From positions 1 through 7,170 of the forward strand of contig NVTJ01000158.1 in assembly GCA_002401545.1 (NCBI GenBank): 7,170 bases of DNA, read 5' to 3'. The position numbers were made by a program, and so were the translations under genes. The notes beneath the pieces are model-generated. The model saw only the letters and a list, made by a program, of their open reading frames with translations, was not told the origin of the DNA and did no database searches. This document shows positions 1 through 5,894 of this stretch, in pieces (position 1 is the first letter of the stretch; each line of letters begins with the position of its first letter). The DNA is from Alphaproteobacteria bacterium (GTDB lineage: Bacteria; Pseudomonadota; Alphaproteobacteria; Sphingomonadales; Emcibacteraceae).

Positions 1-292
1 TATGCAGGGAACCTGTCTGTTATGCATGAGCAGCGTGCCACTTGCGTAGCACCAGCGGTACTAATCACTTTTTATAGCAAGCGTCTATGCTGAATGGACA
101 AACACTGCCACCGTAGTTGCGAGGGCGGGAGTTAAACTCAAACTATACTCCCAATTATTCCACTTATCATAATCCATTAATAACCCCTTCACATCTAGCG
201 AAAGAAAAGGCGTGCCATTAACGTGCCTCTTTACCTCTAAAAGCCTAATATTCTAATTGATGTCCACCCATGAAAACCCGCTTTACCAAAGT
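1..292. other. Intergenic region downstream of the receptor gene
   Basis: No well-supported gene is visible here. The stretch lies downstream of the minus-strand receptor gene, yet I find no hairpin followed by a T-run that would end that transcript. Small structures seen are CAGG-GAA-CCTG at 5-15, an inverted repeat GGGAGT/ACTCCC at 127-132 and 147-152 with a 14-base loop, and a direct repeat CGTGCC-ATTAA-CGTGCC near 211-226. Positions 114-130 resemble the reverse complement of a tRNA 3' end. A possible 30-codon minus-strand frame is listed separately. Confidence 0.5.
85..177 (-). CDS. Possible 30-residue small ORF, unrecognised
   Basis: A minus-strand frame starts with ATG at 175-177, preceded by a reasonable Shine-Dalgarno (AAGGGG, about seven bases upstream), and ends with TAG at 85-87. 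The product would be about 30 residues, with an aromatic acidic start (MDYDKWNNWEYS) and a mildly hydrophobic Ala/Val/Thr-rich second half. I do not recognise it. It could be a small protein, the 5' remnant of a truncated gene, or chance. The ribosome binding site is the only positive evidence. The frame overlaps the tRNA-end-like sequence at 114-130, which argues for chance or a scar. Confidence 0.2.
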   Translation of the reverse strand: MDYDKWNNWEYSLSLTPALATTVAVFVHSA

Positions 293-2587
293 TCAAAAAC
301 TTCTTGTCACCCTGACCCCCCATTCTCGTGGCCTTGAGATGCTGCCTTCGGCATAGTCTGTGATACTTTCGAAACCGCTGGTAATGAACTGTGTGTCGCC
401 GACATTCTTGACAAAGACTGCGGCTTCCCAGTCCACACTGTCATTCCTGTAGGTCAGGGAGAGATTGACCAGATGATAAGCATCCCGTTTCAGGCTCTCA
501 CTGTTGCGGGCATCATTGAACATTTCGGAACTGTAGCTCCAGTCAACCCGAGGCGTAAGTGACCCCGTAGAGAAGGGAATATCATAAGCCACCGTCCCAT
601 TGAGCTGCCACTCAGGGACATGCGGCAATTTACTGTCAAGGGTGACTTCTCTGGCCGCCCCGGAAAGACTGGCATAAGAGGCATCCAGATAGGCCAGACC
701 GGCGGACAGGAACAAACCTTCCACCGGCAAGGCCGTCAATTCAAATTCAACACCGTTAATGTCTGCCTGGCCGGCATTCTTGGTGATAGAAGCGACGCCT
801 TCGGTAACCGTAACCTGAATGTCGGAATAATCCGTATGAAAAACCGCCGCCGTCAGTCTGAGCCGGTTATCAAAAGCCGACAGTTTGGCCCCGAGTTCAT
901 AAACCTGGGCCTTTTCAGGACCAAAACCCAACACATCTGAGGCCGTGCCCCCCGCCGCAATCGCCGCTGCAATCTGCGCCCCGACAGACGGCGGATTCCG
1001 CTGCACAAAGCCCCCACCCTTGAAGCCTTCAGAATAGCTGCCGTACACCATCATATCTTCCGTCACATCGAAAGAGATATTGCCGTAAAGATCAACGCCG
1101 GAAGAAGAAGTAATAAATTCAATAGCAGGGATGATACGGAACAAAGGCTGTACCGCCACTCCGTTGGAGGATAATACCTGTCGGTTGCCTTCCACCAGAA
1201 ACTTTTTAGTCTCATCGGAATAACGCGCCCCAAAGGTCAGGTGGAGTTGCTCAGTAGCATCATAAGTAGTTTGGCCATAAATCGCATAACTTTCGGTGTC
1301 GATCTCACCACCACTGAGCAGTTCAAATGTGTTAAAGCGCACGTCATCATCCATGAAACCATTTTCTTTAAAATAATACACGCCACCAATCCAGCTTAGC
1401 TTATCTTCAAACATTTGGCCTGTGAACTGTAATTCCTGGCTCCATTGTTGCAAATTGATGAAACTGTCGGTCGAAACAATAAGGAAAGGCGCATGCCCCG
1501 CGTCCCGGCCAAAGTTGGTTTTCAGGTCCCGGAAATAACTGATGGACCGGATACCAATATTCTCCAACTGCCACTCAAGGTTTAATGTCGCACTCCAGGC
1601 ATCGAGATCCTGGTCCAGTCTAACATTGGTATTATCCACACAACGGCAGTCATTAACCTGATTTGGGCCCCAAAAAGCCAGGTCGCCAAATTCATCCACA
1701 AGGCCAGGAGCCACATTGGGGTTATGGAAATTACCCCGCGGACCACCCGCACGGGCCGCGAGCAGGACATTGGGCGAGCCGTTGGACCGGTCACGCAGAT
1801 AAGTCACCATCAGGTCAGCGGTAAAATCTTCGGAGGCCAGCCAGCGGAGCTGTCCCACCACTGTTGTGGTGTCCTTGTCACCGGTGGTATCGCCGAGAAA
1901 TGGGCGTTCAATATAACCATCCCGGTTCTGGCTCAGGGCCGACAGGCGGATCAGCAACTCATCGGACAGCGGCAGATTCAGGTGAGCCTTAAGGTCAACC
2001 CGGCTATATTCGCCCAGGATCAGTTCAACATCACCGGCGATCTCATCATCCGGCTTTTTAGTCACAACCCGAATAGCCCCGCCAATGGTATTACGGCCGA
2101 ACAGGGTTCCCTGTGGACCGCGCAGAACTTCAACCCGTTCGATATCAAGGGCATCAATAGAATTCCCAATGGAATGGGACAAATAAGCATCATCCACGTA
2201 AATTCCGACCCCCGGCTCCGTCACCAAAGTGAAATCGGTCTGGCCGATGCCCCGGATGAAGACCGAGGCCGAATTAGCGCTGCCAGATATGGAGGTGGTG
2301 GTATCAAAAACTAGCCCTGGCGTCATATTGGCGATCTCGTCAATACCGGTTATGTTGGCCGCCTGTAACGTTGAACCCGAGAATGCCGAAATGGATATGG
2401 GCGTGTCCTGTAAACTCTCCGTACGCTTCCGCGCCGTCACGACAATTTCTTCTAAAGAAAATACATTTTCACTCGATTGCTCCTCGGCCATTACCGAGGC
2501 ATTCAAAAGCGTTCCTGCAGACACTGTCCCCACGATTAGAGATTTTAAAAAAATTTGTTTGGAAAATTGCGTTAAAGATTCTGACAT
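293..2587 (-). CDS. TonB-dependent outer-membrane receptor (iron-complex type)
   Basis: This encodes a 764-residue outer-membrane active transporter, energised by TonB-ExbB-ExbD, that would import a scarce ligand such as a ferric siderophore or another large molecule. Residues 1-34 look like a signal peptide, with a hydrophobic stretch at 12-30 and an Ala-X-Ala-like site SVMA. A TonB box EEIVVTARK lies at 46-54. The plug domain covers about 57-180, with VFIRGIGQ (109-116), YVDDAYL (130-136) and RVEVLRGPQGTLFGRNTIGG (151-170). The remainder is a beta-barrel ending in the typical terminal phenylalanine (RVTRSF). Only about 11 residues separate the signal peptide from the TonB box, so the secretin-like N-terminal signalling domain of FecA-type transducers is absent. 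A CRC pair (C314, C316) lies in an extracellular-loop-like segment. The ATG at 2585-2587 is preceded by GGGAGAGG (2592-2599). It lies downstream of the sigma/FecR pair with its own candidate promoter. The ligand cannot be told from sequence; iron uptake is inferred from the neighbours. Confidence 0.95.
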   Translation of the reverse strand: MSESLTQFSKQIFLKSLIVGTVSAGTLLNASVMAEEQSSENVFSLEEIVVTARKRTESLQDTPISISAFSGSTLQAANITGIDEIANMTPGLVFDTTTSISGSANSASVFIRGIGQTDFTLVTEPGVGIYVDDAYLSHSIGNSIDALDIERVEVLRGPQGTLFGRNTIGGAIRVVTKKPDDEIAGDVELILGEYSRVDLKAHLNLPLSDELLIRLSALSQNRDGYIERPFLGDTTGDKDTTTVVGQLRWLASEDFTADLMVTYLRDRSNGSPNVLLAARAGGPRGNFHNPNVAPGLVDEFGDLAFWGPNQVNDCRCVDNTNVRLDQDLDAWSATLNLEWQLENIGIRSISYFRDLKTNFGRDAGHAPFLIVSTDSFINLQQWSQELQFTGQMFEDKLSWIGGVYYFKENGFMDDDVRFNTFELLSGGEIDTESYAIYGQTTYDATEQLHLTFGARYSDETKKFLVEGNRQVLSSNGVAVQPLFRIIPAIEFITSSSGVDLYGNISFDVTEDMMVYGSYSEGFKGGGFVQRNPPSVGAQIAAAIAAGGTASDVLGFGPEKAQVYELGAKLSAFDNRLRLTAAVFHTDYSDIQVTVTEGVASITKNAGQADINGVEFELTALPVEGLFLSAGLAYLDASYASLSGAAREVTLDSKLPHVPEWQLNGTVAYDIPFSTGSLTPRVDWSYSSEMFNDARNSESLKRDAYHLVNLSLTYRNDSVDWEAAVFVKNVGDTQFITSGFESITDYAEGSISRPREWGVRVTRSF

Positions 2588-2650
2588 TTGACCTCTCCCT
2601 TTTTTGAATTAACTGCCCTTCAAACGACAGCATTGCTACTCAAAAAGGTA

Positions 2651-2678
2651 TAGACGCGAGAGAATTACAGAGTGGCCA
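2651..2678 (-). promoter_or_regulatory. Candidate ECF-sigma promoter of the receptor gene
   Basis: On the minus strand this reads TGGCCAC, then 15 bases, then CGTCTA. The same layout, TGGCCGC-N15-CGTCTT, occurs upstream of the sigma gene at 4409-4436. CGTC-type -10 elements are common among ECF sigma factors. The -10-like part ends 63 bases before the receptor ATG, within the only gap between the FecR and receptor genes. Assignment to the FecI-like sigma encoded next door is inference from the shared motif, identical spacing and gene order. Confidence 0.5.
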
Positions 2679-2716
2679 AAAATAAATGTTTTTTCCTATG
2701 ATTTTACAAATAATAT

Positions 2717-3745
2717 CTATTCCTGATCATTTCTTGATACAAAAATGATCTTTTCAGGGCTCATTATGGCTTTAATAGGGAAGATTTCTTCCAGTCCTTT
2801 AACGAATGAATTGATATCGCCAATCTGGAAAATACCGCTGATCAGAAAACGGTTAAGGGATTCATCCCCGACAATCAATTTCTTCGTAGAATATCTATTC
2901 ATTTCAGAAAATGCTTCGGAAAGGGACAACCCAGAGAAATTAATTTTACCCTGCAGCCATAAGGAAGACGTATGGTGGTCTACCGTTTTAATCGCCGATA
3001 GAATACCTTCTTTACCATAATAGAGTCTTTCGCCGACGCCCAATTTTGGTATTTTATTTTTCGCCCTCCCTATCAAGAAAGAGTCTTGGACAATTTCTAC
3101 TTTTCCTTCGCTAACGGTCACGATTACATGCTCCGCTTCCGCTCGCACGATAAAAACAGTTCCAACGGCACGCACAATACCGGGACCGGCCATAACCTCG
3201 AAAGGTCGGTCTGGATCACTTTCTACGTCGAACAGAGCCTCGCCGGTCAAAAGAGTGATCCGTCTTTTGTCATCTGAATAATTCACCGATAATTCAGTTG
3301 CGGTATTGAGGTGAATTTTTGAGCCATCTTCTAACGTGACGATTCTCTGTTCCCCGGTTCTCGTCACATAAGACTGTCCCAAATTATCCATGGTCTGTAT
3401 AAAAAACAGGGAAAATACGATCATTATGCTTGCCGCCACAGCATATTTCCAGATGTTACCATTACGATCTGGGGACTTAAGGGATGATAGAAAAGATCGA
3501 TCTTGCGCATCTTCTCTGAAACTGTTTATTTCTGAACCATAATAGTCTGACCAATAATCAACATTTCCCCCGATCGCCCAAATACGGCAACAATCGGCAT
3601 AGTCTTTTTCATTTTGAGGATCTTCGTCTATCCATTTCTGAAAAAGAGTCATTTCATCCAAACTGACATCATCAGAGTTAATTTTCTCAACCCACTGAGC
3701 TGCCTGTGATACAGGCCTGATGATATTTCTTGTATCTGTTGTCAT
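2717..3745 (-). CDS. FecR-family transmembrane anti-sigma regulator
   Basis: This is a FecR-type cytoplasmic-membrane regulator that would bind the adjacent ECF sigma factor in the cytoplasm and relay a periplasmic signal. Numbering below is from the TTG at 3749-3751. The N-terminal segment at about 15-60 (AAQWVEKINSDD through FQKWIDEDPQNEKDYADCCRIW) matches the FecR N-terminal domain DUF4880. A single membrane helix lies at 101-120. A periplasmic FecR domain at about 130-222 shows TGEQRIVTLEDGSKIHLNT, GEALFDVE, RPFEVMAGPG and VGTVFIVR. A C-terminal segment at about 270-328 (INFSGLSLSEAFSEMNRYS, LISGIFQIGDINSF) resembles the secretin/TonB short N-terminal fold. I prefer the ATG at 3743-3745 (342 residues). 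The in-frame TTG at 3749 would abut the sigma stop codon directly (344 residues). Neither has a strong Shine-Dalgarno, which suggests translational coupling to the sigma gene upstream. Confidence 0.93.
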   Translation of the reverse strand: MTTDTRNIIRPVSQAAQWVEKINSDDVSLDEMTLFQKWIDEDPQNEKDYADCCRIWAIGGNVDYWSDYYGSEINSFREDAQDRSFLSSLKSPDRNGNIWKYAVAASIMIVFSLFFIQTMDNLGQSYVTRTGEQRIVTLEDGSKIHLNTATELSVNYSDDKRRITLLTGEALFDVESDPDRPFEVMAGPGIVRAVGTVFIVRAEAEHVIVTVSEGKVEIVQDSFLIGRAKNKIPKLGVGERLYYGKEGILSAIKTVDHHTSSLWLQGKINFSGLSLSEAFSEMNRYSTKKLIVGDESLNRFLISGIFQIGDINSFVKGLEEIFPIKAIMSPEKIIFVSRNDQE

Positions 3746-3751
3746 TGCCAA

Positions 3752-4336
3752 CTAACCATGTCTTTTCATTTCATTTTGCAGAAAGGACAATACCTGAACG
3801 ACCCACCTCCTGACAGTTCTGACAGATATACCCATTTCACCTGAGATCTCTTGATACGTCATTTTATTCAGTCTGTGCAGAAAAAATACTTGTCTCTCCT
3901 GTGGTGAAAGTTTGTCACAAGCCTGCTTCAGTACTTTCAATTGCTGCGCTTTACTTACCGCTTCTTCAGGCGATGGCCGAGGGCAGCCAAGTTCAGCTTC
4001 TTCGTAACTAAAATGCATTTTTTGCTTATGGGTATATTTTTTTCTCACCAAATCCGTGACGAGATTGGTAGCAATCCGAAACAGATAAGCTTTTGGATTC
4101 TCCCGAATGTTTTCGAAATTCTTATGCCGGGAAAGCCGGTAATAAACTTCCTGCATAATATCTGAAACATCATCAGAGGAAGCTAGCAATCGCCTTAAAA
4201 ACCGTCTCAGAAACACCTGATGTTCCGTATAAATCCGTAGAATATATTCATGCCTGTCATGTACAAGACTGACCCGGCCCGGGGGTTTTTCCTCTAGACC
4301 AGATACTGTCTGACTTATTTCCTCATCATTGCTCAT
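3752..4336 (-). CDS. ECF RNA polymerase sigma factor, FecI type
   Basis: This 194-residue extracytoplasmic-function sigma factor would direct RNA polymerase to the receptor promoter and probably to its own. Region 2 spans about 35-100, with SSDDVSDIMQEVYYRL (53-68) as the core-binding part and NPKAYLFRIATNLVTDLVRK (80-99) as the -10-recognition part. Region 4 spans about 130-187, with LSPQERQVFFLHRLNKMTYQ (143-162) and a helix-turn-helix at about 158-180 (EISGEMGISVRTVRRW) that would read the -35 element. There is no long C-terminal extension. An N-terminal tail of about 30 polar residues precedes region 2. The ATG at 4334-4336 has only a weak ribosome binding site, and I see no better in-frame start. 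Its TAG stop sits six bases before the preferred FecR ATG, so the two are co-transcribed. Pairing with FecR and a TonB receptor places it in the FecI-like group. Confidence 0.94.
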   Translation of the reverse strand: MSNDEEISQTVSGLEEKPPGRVSLVHDRHEYILRIYTEHQVFLRRFLRRLLASSDDVSDIMQEVYYRLSRHKNFENIRENPKAYLFRIATNLVTDLVRKKYTHKQKMHFSYEEAELGCPRPSPEEAVSKAQQLKVLKQACDKLSPQERQVFFLHRLNKMTYQEISGEMGISVRTVRRWVVQVLSFLQNEMKRHG

Positions 4337-4408
4337 AAACTGACTTTTATATCAAGACACCGTATTATAATAGCAGACAGCAAAAAAATATGCCACTTCT
4401 ACCCTGTT

Positions 4409-4436
4409 AAGACGGGACACTATAAGAAAGCGGCCA
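4409..4436 (-). promoter_or_regulatory. Candidate autoregulated ECF promoter of sigma-fecR
   Basis: The minus strand reads TGGCCGC, 15 bases, CGTCTT. It matches the element before the receptor gene at 11 of 13 motif positions with the same spacer length, and its -10-like part ends 72 bases before the sigma ATG. A palindrome TTGGCCAA lies just upstream at 4443-4450. A separate TATAAT on the minus strand at 4364-4369 could serve a basal sigma-70 promoter, but no good -35 stands at the right distance. Confidence 0.45.
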
Positions 4437-4717
4437 GATTATTTGGCCAATGTCAAAACGTCTTTAATATTTCATAAGAAGACAGACAGGAAATTTTCCA
4501 GAAAACTTCTTCTAACGTGGCTGATTATAACATCTATTGAAAATGTATCAGGTATTTATAGAACTCAATGGCCAGTTCCGTGGTTGCCTTCTTGGTATTT
4601 TGGTTGCACGTTGATTTGAACCTACAAGTTCAAGCCTTTGATTTCATTAGATATCTATTATCTCACGAGTTATCGAAATTGCAACATATTGAATTTATTG
4701 ATCTTTTCTTAGTGGTA

Positions 4718-4734
4718 TGGTTGCGGGGGCGGGA
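4718..4734 (-). repeat. tRNA 3'-end-like 17-mer, possible attachment-site remnant
   Basis: The minus strand reads TCCCGCCCCCGCAACCA, which resembles the T-stem and acceptor end of a bacterial tRNA. The initiator tRNA typically ends CCTGCCCCCGCAACCA. No cloverleaf can be built from the bases upstream on that strand, so it is not a tRNA gene. A 15/17 match is at 114-130. TGGTTGC is also found at 4581-4587 and 4601-4607, exactly 20 bases apart. Integrases often use tRNA 3' ends as attachment sites, but no integrase is visible in the window. Confidence 0.25.
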
Positions 4735-4842
4735 AGCCAACGGAAACCCCGTTTGAGAACTACTTTCCCGAAAATGTGTTATGGAAGGCAATTATTCAAA
4801 CATTATGTATTTGGTCATTTGAGCGCTATCCTTAAAGGTGCG

Positions 4843-4993
4843 TCTGTAACGAAGACAGAGGAAAACCAGAGAACCCTTGTCAAGAAAAGGCTGGCAGGCT
4901 GAGTGAGGTGGCCGGGCGGGTATTGCAGAACAAGGATGACGGAAAGGTCAAACTAACAGTCGTCCCCTCCCGCTATCGGCATCTAATGTGCCG
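4843..4993 (+). ncRNA. Possible structured RNA or degraded intron-like element
   Basis: Several nested or adjacent stems can be drawn: TCTGT/ACAGA (4843-4847 with 4855-4859), GCGGG/CCCGC (4916-4920 with 4969-4973) enclosing GGATGAC/GTCGTCC (4934-4940 with 4959-4965, one G-U pair), and CGGCA/TGCCG (4977-4981 with 4989-4993, seven-base loop). The order of stems is consistent with one folded transcript on either strand. I recognise no known RNA family. GTGCG at 4839-4843 is like a group II intron 5' end, but no domain V is visible. It could also be an ordinary untranslated scar. Confidence 0.22.
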
Positions 4994-5020
4994 TAACGAG
5001 AGTTGTTGTTAACTTCAATT

Positions 5021-5055
5021 AAAGGAGGATACGCTTGACCATGAAATGTGAGTGA
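5021..5055 (+). pseudogene. Orphan ribosome binding site with six-codon frame
   Basis: AAAGGAGG at 5021-5028 is the best Shine-Dalgarno in the window, yet it leads only into TTG-ACC-ATG-AAA-TGT-GAG-TGA (TTG at 5035, six bases after the SD; ATG at 5041). The frame closes after six codons and the sequence becomes AT-rich. The simplest reading is the 5' stump of a gene whose body was lost when the downstream segment arrived. A leader peptide is an alternative. Confidence 0.25.
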
Positions 5056-5130
5056 AGACGAGAATATGATGTTATTTATGAATGCTTTTCGTTAGGCTAT
5101 ATTTGAAACTACACAAAGAAGTAGAAAAAA

Positions 5131-5164
5131 TATGCATTTGACAGCATATGCTTTTAAGTGCATA
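5131..5164. promoter_or_regulatory. 34-base near-palindromic operator over the TA promoter
   Basis: The sequence is symmetric about 5147/5148: TATGCA (5131-5136) mirrors TGCATA (5159-5164), and the centre is the perfect palindrome GCATATGC (5144-5151). Fourteen of 17 base pairs are complementary across the dyad. It covers the -35 box, the whole spacer and most of the -10 box. HigA/XRE-type antitoxins usually repress their own operon by binding such dyads, so this is the probable binding site for the antitoxin encoded at 5533. Confidence 0.6.
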
Positions 5165-5166
5165 AT
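5138..5166 (+). promoter_or_regulatory. Sigma-70-type promoter of the toxin-antitoxin operon
   Basis: A perfect -35 TTGACA (5138-5143) is followed by a 17-base spacer and CATAAT (5161-5166, five of six matches to TATAAT). Transcription should begin near 5173. That puts the GTG at 5158 inside the promoter and leaves the ATG at 5182 as the first usable start, with a very short leader of about nine bases. Confidence 0.7.
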
Positions 5167-5181
5167 ACAGGAAGTAGAGAA

Positions 5182-5529
5182 ATGTCGTGGTTAGTTGATA
5201 TATATTCAGAATTTGAGGTGGAATTTGAAGAATTGGCCCTGAGTGTAAAGAAAGAACTTTTTGCCAAGGTCAAGCTTTTAGAAGAATTTGGCCCTGAATT
5301 GAAAAGGCCACATGCAGATACTCTGGAAGGCTCAAAGCATAGCAATATGAAAGAGCTTCGGTTTAATGCAGATAAAGGTGTTTGGCGCGTTGCCTTTGCT
5401 TTTGACCCTGAGAGACAAGCTATATTGCTCGTTGCAGGGGATAAATCAGGCACTAACCAAAAACGGTTTTATAAGGGCTTGATCAAAAAAGCTGATACGC
5501 GATTTGATGCGCACCTAGAAGGAGAATAA
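5182..5529 (+). CDS. higB: HigB/RelE-family toxin (Gp49-like)
   Basis: This 115-residue protein belongs to the RelE/ParE superfamily, Gp49/HigB branch, whose members typically cleave mRNA at the ribosome and are held inactive by the partner antitoxin. Family-typical segments are DTLEGSKHSNMKELRF (46-61), WRVAFAFDPERQAILLVAGD (68-87), and the basic C-terminal KRFYKGLIKKADTRFDAHL (94-112), which carries candidate catalytic or RNA-contacting Lys, Arg and His residues. I chose the ATG at 5182-5184. A GTG at 5158 would add eight residues, but it lies within the spacer of the promoter at 5138-5166. The toxin-first order is that of higBA. The antitoxin starts four bases after the stop codon and its Shine-Dalgarno lies within the toxin's last codons, so translation is probably coupled. 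mRNA cleavage is inferred from the family and not tested by the sequence. Confidence 0.88.
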   Translation: MSWLVDIYSEFEVEFEELALSVKKELFAKVKLLEEFGPELKRPHADTLEGSKHSNMKELRFNADKGVWRVAFAFDPERQAILLVAGDKSGTNQKRFYKGLIKKADTRFDAHLEGE

Positions 5530-5532
5530 ATA

Positions 5533-5859
5533 ATGCTTAGTGATAAAATGAAAAAGCTCTGGGATGGTTTTTCCGATGCGGACAAAGCTGCCATTGACGT
5601 GCGTTATGCGCATTTACACGCCGAATATATGACCTTGCAGGAAATGCGCAAAAGCCAGAATGTCACCCAAGACAGCATGGCAAAGCTGCTCGGCATCAAG
5701 CAGGAAAATGTCTCCCGTATGGAGCGCCGCGATGATATGCGTCTGTCCACCATGCGCGACTATATCGAAGCCTTGGGCGGCAAAATTCAGATCAATGCAG
5801 TGTTCCCCAATGATGAAGTGATCAGCATCGTCAATGGCAGTGAAAAAAGCCGCGTTTAA
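5533..5859 (+). CDS. higA: HigA/XRE-family antitoxin
   Basis: This is a 108-residue helix-turn-helix protein, the expected antitoxin and autorepressor for the toxin just upstream. An N-terminal helical part (about 6-35, MKKLWDGFSDADKAAIDVRY) precedes an XRE/Cro-type helix-turn-helix at about 35-80: MRKSQNVTQDSMAKLLGIKQ then ENVSRMERRDDMRLSTMRDY, where QDSMAKLLGI and QENVSRMER are the two HTH helices. The end (EALGGKIQINAVFPNDEV) is typical of the Gp49-partner antitoxin family. Shine-Dalgarno AAGGAG (5519-5524) sits eight bases before the ATG at 5533; a second ATG at 5548 is possible but less well placed. The gene reads as more GC-rich than the toxin and the following gene, which may mean the cassette has mixed ancestry. 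It likely binds the dyad at 5131-5164. Confidence 0.88.
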   Translation: MLSDKMKKLWDGFSDADKAAIDVRYAHLHAEYMTLQEMRKSQNVTQDSMAKLLGIKQENVSRMERRDDMRLSTMRDYIEALGGKIQINAVFPNDEVISIVNGSEKSRV

Positions 5860-5894
5860 TTAATCCAAAACTATAAGCCAGAATAGGACTATGA

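Larger units (their letters stand above)
4437..5130. other. Long non-coding stretch between the two gene clusters
   Basis: About 700 bases separate the signalling module from the toxin-antitoxin locus. Open frames here have poor starts and low-complexity or tRNA-antisense-like products, so I call no protein. The stretch holds a perfect hairpin TTGAAC-CTACAA-GTTCAA (4616-4633), three TGGTTGC copies (4581, 4601, 4718), a tRNA-end-like 17-mer (4718-4734), a hairpin-rich zone (4843-4993) and an orphan ribosome binding site (5021-5028). This composition suggests a degraded element or an unannotated RNA. Confidence 0.5.

Noticed and set aside
30..70. Similarity of GCGGTACTAATCAC to the 3' end of 23S rRNA
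   Set aside because: Only a short word matches (GGTACTAAT); the flanks do not follow rRNA and no 5S or rest of 23S is present.
127..152. GGGAGT/ACTCCC hairpin as terminator of the receptor transcript
   Set aside because: The loop is 14 bases and no T-run follows on the minus strand, so it does not fit an intrinsic terminator.
1724..2314. Plus-strand frame of 196 codons opposite the receptor gene
   Set aside because: The receptor plug and barrel motifs on the minus strand are clear. The opposite frame has no ribosome binding site or recognisable domain.
4364..4369. TATAAT on the minus strand as the main promoter of the sigma gene
   Set aside because: It lies in a small symmetrical AT word (TATTATAATA) and has no acceptable -35 at 16-18 bases. 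It may give basal transcription but is not well enough supported.
4568..4756. Open frame on the plus strand of 62 codons ending WLRGREANGNPV
   Set aside because: No ribosome binding site, and the end resembles the false translations produced by reading the antisense of tRNA 3' ends. I treat it as non-coding.
4717..4902. Open frame on the plus strand of 61 codons starting MVAGAG
   Set aside because: It overlaps the tRNA-end-like sequence and the hairpin region, has no Shine-Dalgarno and shows no domain-like pattern.
4839..5055. Group II intron with 5' GTGCG and start of an intron-encoded protein
   Set aside because: No domain V hairpin, no reverse transcriptase and no recognisable domain I motif; the GTGCG word alone is too common.
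5158..5181. GTG start adding eight residues to the toxin
   Set aside because: The GTG is in the promoter spacer, upstream of the expected transcription start near 5173, so it could not be translated from that promoter.
5154..5453. Antisense frame of 99 codons opposite the toxin gene
   Set aside because: The toxin on the plus strand has family-typical motifs, its own promoter and a coupled antitoxin. The antisense frame is Ser-rich with no motif and is a shadow.
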